Positions 58,968 through 64,000 of a stretch of DNA of 64,000 bases are shown piece by piece (position 1 is the stretch's first letter; the number at the start of each line of letters is the position of its first letter). The notes below the pieces were generated by a model. That model saw nothing but the letters and a program-made list of their open reading frames with translations. It was not told where the DNA came from and did not search any database. Position numbers and translations under genes: made by a program. Where the stretch lies: positions 250,001-314,000 of the forward strand of contig NZ_JAGHQT010000003.1 in the NCBI RefSeq assembly GCF_017744155.1, given 5' to 3'. This DNA comes from Endozoicomonas sp. G2_1. GTDB lineage: Bacteria > Pseudomonadota > Gammaproteobacteria > Enterobacterales > Alteromonadaceae.

Positions 58968-61421
58968 CTAGCGGGCGATACTCTGTAGTACTTCGATATC
59001 GACTAAACTGCTGACTAGGGTTTTAAGCTGAACGAGCTCTGGCGTGTCAATCAGTAGCCCTTGATCATTCGCTTTAATATAACCTAAATCTTTCATGGTA
59101 TTTATCAGTGCGGCTTGCGCTTTTTTATCGACAAACTCAGGCGCATTGATATTGTTTAGTACCGATAAACGCTGTGCTATTGCCACAACTTGCTCTTCTA
59201 ATGCACCCTTGGTTATTGGCGCCAAACGGTGCAGCAAGGAGCTGGCAATAGTTAGTCGCTGTAAGCTTTCGTCAGCGCATTCGGCCATTAGTCTCACTTG
59301 GGCATGGAGCGCAGTATCGTCAGTTAACGACCAAAATTGAGCTTTTGTCTGCTTGGCCATTTCCTGCTGCTCTAATACTGCAAGCACACGCTCAACTTGT
59401 TCAGCAACGTCATCGTTACCTTGCCACAAGAAGAATTCATTGCTCAATAGTGCCGTCAGTTGTTGTACTTGAGCAATGATGTCTTGATGCGCGCTTTTCG
59501 CCTGTCTATCCAGTAAACAGCAGACTAGAGCCGGCACTAAGTATGTGTGTAAGATGTTGTTGCGATAGTAGCGCATTTCTAACGCTGATGATGGTGTCAA
59601 CGAGATGAAATCGCCCAAGTTATCGTGATTCACCGTTACCTTATTTAATGCAATAACATCGTTAAGCAGCTCTTTACCTGAGCACTCAGGTACTGTCGTT
59701 GAACTACTGTAAGGCGCTTGACGCTGCACGGTTAAGAAGAAATCAAGCTGTGCCTCAAGCTCAGATTTTGCCAATGCTTTGTGTTCACTAGCGTGTAAGA
59801 TGAGTGCGACCAGGGCAACACCGTTAAGAGCGGCTGACTGGTTGATACTGGTCATTACTTGTTCTGCAAGTACATTGACACTTGGCGTTAACCAACTTGG
59901 CTTTTGCGGGTCGATTGGGTCGATATCTTGTTTCCAATCTGGCACTTGTTGATTGAGGAATTGGTTAATATTAATTGGCTGACCAAAATTAACATAGCCC
60001 TTGCCGTAGTTGCGCAAGTTTTTAATCGCCTTGAGTACGCCAAAAATTGACTCGCCTTCTTTTTTACTGCCACTGAGCTCTTTGTGGTAGGTTTTTACCT
60101 CCATTACGTGCTCGTAGCCAATATAAACAGGAATAAGCGTCAATGGGCGATCAACACCGCGCAACAAGCTTTGAATGGTCATAGCAAGCATGCCGGTTTT
60201 AGGCGCTAATAAACGACCGGTGCGGCTGCGGCCGCCTTCGGTGTAGTATTTAACCGAGTATCCGCGTTCAAATAACAAACCGAGATATTCGCGGAAAATT
60301 GTTGAATACAAACGGTTACCGCGAAAGCTTCGACGAATGAAAAAGGCGCCTGCTTTTCTAAAAATGGGACCCGCTGGCCAAAAGTTTAGGTTAATACCGG
60401 CAGCAATGCGTGGCGGTACTAGCCCTTCGTGATAAATCACATAAGTTAACAACAAGTAATCCATGTGGCTGCGATGACAAGGCACGTAGATAATTTCGTG
60501 ACCGTCTTGCGCCACTTTTCGCAAGGTTTCAGCGTTGTTGACTTCAATCCCGTTGTAGAGGCGATTCCACAACCAAGTTAATACGCGGTCGCCAAAGCGA
60601 ATCATCGAATTGCGGTAATCACCGGCAATTTCGTCCATCATTTTCAGTGCTTGCTTACGCACTTTTTCTTCAGGTAACTTTTTCGCTTTTGCTTCATCAC
60701 TAATCAGTCGCTTAATCGACGGATTAGCCAACAAAGCGGTAAACATTTGCTCTCGATGCATTAACCTTGGGCCAGCAGCAGCAATGTTTTGGCGATGAAA
60801 ATGAAAGCGGGCAACGCGCAAAAACTTATGGGCAACCGCGCCCCAATTGTTTTGATTGCCGTGATGGTCAGCCATTTCGCGAATTGAAATAGCCTGACTA
60901 AAACGCGCGAGAGTGTGGCGACCAAGGAATAAAACAATAAAGAACTTGCGTAACCAAGTAGGTGACTCTTGGTCGGCCAGCAGAGTACCAACATTGGCGT
61001 TGTTCTTTTCTTTTGTTGGTGTTCTGCCCCAGTTGAGGTTTACTGGAATCAACTGAGCGTCTAGCTCCAAGTCACTCTGGTGTTTGCTCAAGAGCGCGAT
61101 ACCGTGAGATTTTGCCTTAGTCGGGCTTGCCTTGCGCCAAGGTAATAACGGTGTTGGTTTTTCTAAACACAAGGTGCGCAGAAAGGTTTTGCCATTGAGC
61201 TTGATGGTACCCAAAGGATCGGGCAGGTTGAGCATTTTACAAGCCTGCTGCAACGTCAGTAAATCACTGGCTGACTGATGGCTAATAACATAAAAAATAG
61301 GTTTTTTAGGATCTGTGTTATCGGTATCTAACGCGCTGTCTGGCACAACTTTAGCGCGCACCAGTAATTTAATAGGCAGTTTTAGTAAAAAGTAAAAAAA
61401 AGCTCTTAAAGCCAACATCAT
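58968..61421 (-). CDS. plsB: Glycerol-3-phosphate 1-O-acyltransferase PlsB
   Basis: PlsB acylates glycerol-3-phosphate to lysophosphatidate, the first phospholipid step, at the inner membrane. The 817 residues match E. coli PlsB (807). The acyltransferase block I is VPCHRSHMDYLLL (His-x4-Asp), block II is around RRSFRGNRLYSTIFREYL, block III YYTEGGRSRTGR and block IV TLIPVYIGYE. The N-terminal membrane-associated part reads MMLALRAFFYFLLKL. Divergent from the unknown gene that precedes lexA. Confidence 0.96.
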   Translation of the reverse strand: MMLALRAFFYFLLKLPIKLLVRAKVVPDSALDTDNTDPKKPIFYVISHQSASDLLTLQQACKMLNLPDPLGTIKLNGKTFLRTLCLEKPTPLLPWRKASPTKAKSHGIALLSKHQSDLELDAQLIPVNLNWGRTPTKEKNNANVGTLLADQESPTWLRKFFIVLFLGRHTLARFSQAISIREMADHHGNQNNWGAVAHKFLRVARFHFHRQNIAAAGPRLMHREQMFTALLANPSIKRLISDEAKAKKLPEEKVRKQALKMMDEIAGDYRNSMIRFGDRVLTWLWNRLYNGIEVNNAETLRKVAQDGHEIIYVPCHRSHMDYLLLTYVIYHEGLVPPRIAAGINLNFWPAGPIFRKAGAFFIRRSFRGNRLYSTIFREYLGLLFERGYSVKYYTEGGRSRTGRLLAPKTGMLAMTIQSLLRGVDRPLTLIPVYIGYEHVMEVKTYHKELSGSKKEGESIFGVLKAIKNLRNYGKGYVNFGQPININQFLNQQVPDWKQDIDPIDPQKPSWLTPSVNVLAEQVMTSINQSAALNGVALVALILHASEHKALAKSELEAQLDFFLTVQRQAPYSSSTTVPECSGKELLNDVIALNKVTVNHDNLGDFISLTPSSALEMRYYRNNILHTYLVPALVCCLLDRQAKSAHQDIIAQVQQLTALLSNEFFLWQGNDDVAEQVERVLAVLEQQEMAKQTKAQFWSLTDDTALHAQVRLMAECADESLQRLTIASSLLHRLAPITKGALEEQVVAIAQRLSVLNNINAPEFVDKKAQAALINTMKDLGYIKANDQGLLIDTPELVQLKTLVSSLVDIEVLQSIAR

Positions 61422-61591
61422 TGGAATAAATTCAGTGTGATTAATGGGCGCATTCTACCATTGCTAAGTTGATTTGTCCTTACTGACATTATGGTTGCTT
61501 GGCAATGAGAATTCACTGAATAACAGAGCAGTTATTTTTTGGCTGTGGCTTGTATATAATTTGCGATAGCGAGTTTAGAAAGGAAATGTAA

Positions 61592-62248
61592 ATGGCATCC
61601 CATAAAGCAAGAATATTAGCAATGTGTAAGCAAATAGCCGTTGAGCACGGTTGGCAATTTATCAGTGGTAAGTTTGTTAAAAAAATTAATAAAGATGCCC
61701 ACTATATTATTGCACCGAACCTGAGTTTTAAAGGTGGCTACTTTCGGTTTGAAATCTGTGGTGAAGTAAAATTACCGCAAGTTGTCAAAATGGTTGATAG
61801 CATTTCACACTTAAAGCAGTCTATCGGCTTTAAATCTGAAATCATTTTCTCTGAATCACTTGATATCATTCATACTGATTCGTTAACAAAGGGCTATCGC
61901 TCAATAACATTAGAAGGTGAAGATGCCTCTAGTGATGAGTTGATTGCTCAAGAGATAGCTCGCTGGTTAACGGTTGCTGGCAATCATATGGAAAGTGCTT
62001 GGCCTATTGATGATTATACAAAACTTTTCGAGGTCATGAAGCAATCGTCAATATGCTATCGAGGGCTATCTGGTACAGCTTTATGCTGTTTGGCCGCTTA
62101 TTTAGGTAAGTTCGATTTTATCGATTACTTTTATTCTGATGAACATGGTTTTCAGAGAGTGGAATTCGATGCGACCGATGAAAACCTATTAGCAGTATTA
62201 CCTGACTGGCAAGCACAATGGCAAGCAACAGGAAAAATAAAAGTATGA
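61592..62248 (+). CDS. Unknown 218-residue protein in the dgkA position
   Basis: I do not recognise this family. The protein is soluble, with no signal peptide: a basic first part (KARILAMCKQIAVEHGWQFI, SGKFVKKINKDAHYII), a beta-rich middle (NLSFKGGYFRFEICGEV, SEIIFSESLDII), and a helical second half (DELIAQEIARWLTVAGNHM). A good AAGGAA site precedes the ATG. It sits between plsB and lexA, where E. coli has dgkA. Local base composition is AT-richer to the eye than its neighbours, which could mean transfer. Confidence 0.7.
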   Translation: MASHKARILAMCKQIAVEHGWQFISGKFVKKINKDAHYIIAPNLSFKGGYFRFEICGEVKLPQVVKMVDSISHLKQSIGFKSEIIFSESLDIIHTDSLTKGYRSITLEGEDASSDELIAQEIARWLTVAGNHMESAWPIDDYTKLFEVMKQSSICYRGLSGTALCCLAAYLGKFDFIDYFYSDEHGFQRVEFDATDENLLAVLPDWQAQWQATGKIKV

Positions 62249-62366
62249 TGCGCAATATAATGTCGTACCTTGTTATCAATCTTGTTGGCGTACTTTAATC
62301 GCGATCTTTGTTTTGACTTTGTAAACCTGATTATTACTCAACCAATTACTTGCCTTTATTTACAGC

Positions 62367-62382
62367 CTGTATATACTAACAG
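62367..62382. promoter_or_regulatory. LexA box 1 upstream of lexA
   Basis: CTGTATATACTAACAG fits CTGT-N8-ACAG exactly. It begins 45 bases before the lexA ATG, 22 bases from the second box, about two helical turns, so dimers could bind on the same face. Auto-repression of lexA is the rule in gammaproteobacteria. Confidence 0.92.
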
Positions 62383-62388
62383 TTGATA

Positions 62389-62404
62389 CTGTATAGAATA
62401 ACAG
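62389..62404. promoter_or_regulatory. LexA box 2 upstream of lexA
   Basis: CTGTATAGAATAACAG fits the consensus exactly. It ends 7 bases before the lexA start, so it overlaps the ribosome site region. Two adjacent boxes are also found at E. coli lexA. Confidence 0.92.
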
Positions 62405-62411
62405 GCTAATT

Positions 62412-63038
62412 ATGACCATATTGAAACCTTTAACGCCGCGACAGTCACAGATTTTTGATTTAATTAAAGAAAAAATTTCTGCCACTGGAATGCCACCCAC
62501 TCGTGCTGAAATTGCTGACTTTTTTGGTTTTAAGTCAGCCAATGCCGCAGAAGAACACTTAAAAGCGCTGGCGAAAAAAGGTTATATTGAGATGTTGCCG
62601 GGCACATCTCGCGGTATTCGATTAGCTGAAGAATTCAATCAAGAAGAGCAAGGCTTACCGCTTATTGGCCGAGTTGCCGCTGGTGAACCGATTTTAGCGC
62701 AAGAGCACGTTGAAGATAATTATCAAATTGATGGTAACTTGTTTCATCCTGCCGCAGATTATTTGTTGCGTGTGCACGGTGAAAGTATGAAAGATATTGG
62801 CATTCTCGATGGTGACTTACTGGCCGTGCATCAAACAGCAGATGTTAAAAATGGCCAAGTCATTGTCGCTAGAGTTGAAGATGACGTAACCGTTAAGCGC
62901 TTTAAACGAGAAGGTAATGTTGTCTATTTACACGCAGAAAACGAAGACTTTTCGCCGATTAAAGTTGATTTAGCGAGTCAAGCTTTTAACGTTGAAGGAA
63001 TTGCCGTTGGCGTTATTCGCAGTGCCGATTGGATGTAA
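62412..63038 (+). CDS. lexA: SOS repressor LexA
   Basis: LexA represses DNA-damage genes and cleaves itself when RecA filaments form. The 208 residues contain the winged helix DNA-binding domain ([34 protein letters not shown]), the Ala90-Gly91 cleavage site in [10 protein letters not shown], the nucleophile Ser125 in HGESMKDIG and the general base Lys162 in [10 protein letters not shown]. All residues needed for self-cleavage are present. Preceded by two SOS boxes. Confidence 0.98.
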   Translation: MTILKPLTPRQSQIFDLIKEKISATGMPPTRAEIADFFGFKSANAAEEHLKALAKKGYIEMLPGTSRGIRLAEEFNQEEQGLPLIGRVAAGEPILAQEHVEDNYQIDGNLFHPAADYLLRVHGESMKDIGILDGDLLAVHQTADVKNGQVIVARVEDDVTVKRFKREGNVVYLHAENEDFSPIKVDLASQAFNVEGIAVGVIRSADWM

Positions 63039-63104
63039 ACGAGTTGCGCTAGCGCAAACTCCTCAATGAATAACTCTGTGTAGCAGAGGTTTATACTCGA
63101 ACAT

Positions 63105-63145
63105 AAAGCTATTGCCAGTTTATCCGCTGGCAATAGCTTTTTTAT
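63105..63145 (+). terminator. Terminator after lexA
   Basis: A perfect 14-bp stem (aaagctattgccag at 63105-63118, ctggcaatagcttt at 63127-63140) with an 8-base loop is followed by TTTTATTT. A weaker hairpin (63041-63061) directly follows the lexA stop. Confidence 0.92.
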
Positions 63146-63229
63146 TTGCATTTAGCCCTTAATCCTATTTTAATGCTCGCCTTGGTAAGTTGATTTCGAC
63201 TACTAACATTTTCATGCTTGGGGGAGCTA

Positions 63230-63781
63230 ATGAAAGACACTGAACAAAAATTTTCTAAAACGACCATTGTCCTGCACTGGCTAGTCGCATTGGCTATGAT
63301 TAGCCTGATCGCTGTCGGAACTTACATGGAACAAACCGAAACTTATGCCTTGTATCCGATTCATAAGTCATTTGGCATTTTGATTATTATTGCTGTGTTA
63401 TTGCGAGTGGTGTGGCGAATGTTAAATGGTTGGCCGAAACCTGTTGGTGCGGTCAAAAAAGTAGAACAGCTAGCAGCTAAAGTTGTCCATTGGGTGTTGA
63501 TTATTGGCACTGTCTTATTTCCAATTTCGGGTATGATGATGTCGGGAGCTGGCGGTCGTGGCTTGTATGTATTCGGCGTTGAATTATTGGCAAAGAATAC
63601 TGACCCTGTTACAGGTAAAGTCGCGCCTTTGAATGAAACACTTGCTGGCTTAGGTTATGAAATGCATGGCATTTTAATGTGGGTAATGATTGCAGCTATT
63701 GCGTTGCATATTATTGGCGCTTACAAGCATCATTTAGTCTACAAAGACAATACTTTGAAGCGTATGCTTGGCAGAGGTTAA
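63230..63781 (+). CDS. Cytochrome b561-family membrane protein
   Basis: The 183-residue protein has four membrane helices and conserved haem-ligand histidines in helix contexts: VLHWLVALAM (about 16), YPIHKSFGI (about 47), KVVHWVLIIG (about 86) and YEMHGILMW (about 147), followed by ALHIIGAYKHH. It is the bacterial diheme b561 (CybB-type), probably carrying electrons across or into the quinone pool. GGGGAG precedes ATG 63230; a TTG four codons earlier is rejected. Monocistronic between two terminators. Confidence 0.9.
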   Translation: MKDTEQKFSKTTIVLHWLVALAMISLIAVGTYMEQTETYALYPIHKSFGILIIIAVLLRVVWRMLNGWPKPVGAVKKVEQLAAKVVHWVLIIGTVLFPISGMMMSGAGGRGLYVFGVELLAKNTDPVTGKVAPLNETLAGLGYEMHGILMWVMIAAIALHIIGAYKHHLVYKDNTLKRMLGRG

Positions 63782-63828
63782 GTAAAACGTTTGCTGTTTG
63801 CAGGTTTGAGTATTAATCATTAAAAATC

Positions 63829-63860
63829 AAAGGCGCTAAGTACTGCTTAGCGCCTTTTTT
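63829..63860. terminator. Terminator between cytochrome b561 and dld-like genes
   Basis: A perfect 12-bp stem (aaaggcgctaag / cttagcgccttt, loop of 5) followed by TTT on the plus strand and by a T-rich stretch on the minus strand. Confidence 0.93.
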
Positions 63861-63871
63861 CCGTCAGGCGA

Positions 63872-64000
63872 TTATTCGGATTCAGCCCAATGTTTACACT
63901 TACTCGTTTTACCAATACCAGGATTAAATGAGTTGGTAGGGTCGAGCTTTTTGTAAAATGCTTTTAACTCGTCTTTAGCCGAGTATTCGTGGCCAACATT
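63872..64000 (-). CDS. dld: C-terminal end of a Dld-like D-lactate dehydrogenase
   Basis: The minus strand from the window edge encodes 42 residues ending at TAA 63872-63874: GHEYSAKDELKAFYKKL, then DPTNSFNPGIGKTSKCKHW and a short tail. NPGIGKTSK closes the FAD-linked, quinone-dependent D-lactate dehydrogenases of the E. coli Dld type. Only the C-terminus is visible, so identity is provisional. It is convergent with the cytochrome b561 gene. Confidence 0.75.
   Translation of the reverse strand, partial: NVGHEYSAKDELKAFYKKLDPTNSFNPGIGKTSKCKHWAESE

Overview
The window reads as a chromosomal segment of a marine-type gammaproteobacterium of the order Alteromonadales. A Colwelliaceae/Thalassotalea-like organism is my best guess, which I cannot confirm without a search. 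The grounds are moderate-to-low GC, dense housekeeping genes in gammaproteobacterial order (rho-trxA-rhlB-gppA; hemCDXY; tatABC; radC/coaBC; kbl-tdh; glpE-glpG; ubiC-ubiA/plsB/lexA) and proteins that align closely with Escherichia coli homologues from memory (SlmA, RpoH, Tdh, LexA). I see no rRNA, tRNA, insertion sequence, prophage or CRISPR array.

Layout. 1-8.4 kb: the 5' end of uvrD behind a LexA box, two tandem paralogous lipoprotein genes, then yigB, a DUF484 gene, dapF, lysA and a small lptM-like gene, all on the minus strand. 8.6-15.6 kb: cyaY, hemC, hemD, hemX, hemY and a membrane diguanylate cyclase, plus strand. 15.6-19.3 kb: fre, ubiD and ndh, minus strand. 19.6-24 kb: an unknown membrane-anchored protein, a VOC protein divergent from a LysR regulator, and a putative lipoprotein metallopeptidase. 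24-28.9 kb: rho and trxA (minus), rhlB and gppA (plus). 29-33.6 kb: tatA-tatB-tatC, an exported protein, tatD, a diguanylate cyclase and hemB, minus strand and tightly packed. 33.7-42.2 kb: a putative envelope protein, a GAF-GAF-GGDEF-EAL protein, rpoH, pepD, slmA and coaBC. 42.3-47.2 kb: radC, a three-gene insert (PilZ, ParA-like, ribbon-helix-helix), rpmB-rpmG, a small membrane protein, mutM and coaD. 47.5-51.5 kb: a TetR regulator and three LPS-core genes (kdkA, a GT9 transferase, waaA). 51.6-56.8 kb: an Lrp-type regulator divergent from kbl-tdh-glpE-glpG, a FliL-like protein and a ZIP-like transporter. 56.9-64 kb: ubiC-ubiA, a DUF4870 protein, plsB, an unknown protein, lexA with two SOS boxes, a cytochrome b561 and the 3' end of a dld-like gene.

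How they work together. Most genes serve core metabolism: lysine/peptidoglycan precursors (lysA, dapF), haem (hemB, hemC, hemD), ubiquinone (ubiA, ubiC, ubiD), CoA (coaBC, coaD), phospholipid (plsB), LPS core (waaA, kdkA), twin-arginine export, RNA turnover and termination (rhlB, rho) and heat-shock sigma. LexA, encoded near the right end, has a perfect candidate site upstream of uvrD at the left end, so an SOS regulator and a probable target lie in one window. Cyclic-di-GMP signalling is well represented: three GGDEF proteins with intact catalytic and inhibitory motifs, plus one PilZ protein with an altered motif.

The most notable local features are interruptions of normally conserved neighbourhoods. 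Two paralogous lipoproteins sit between uvrD and yigB. A PilZ/ParA/RHH cassette sits between radC and rpmB. An unknown gene occupies the place of dgkA. Genes I would expect in place are absent locally: xerC, cyaA, dut and the ftsEX neighbours of rpoH. The strongest candidate for an under-described system is the ParA-like/RHH pair with its own dyad sites at 43.1-44.6 kb.
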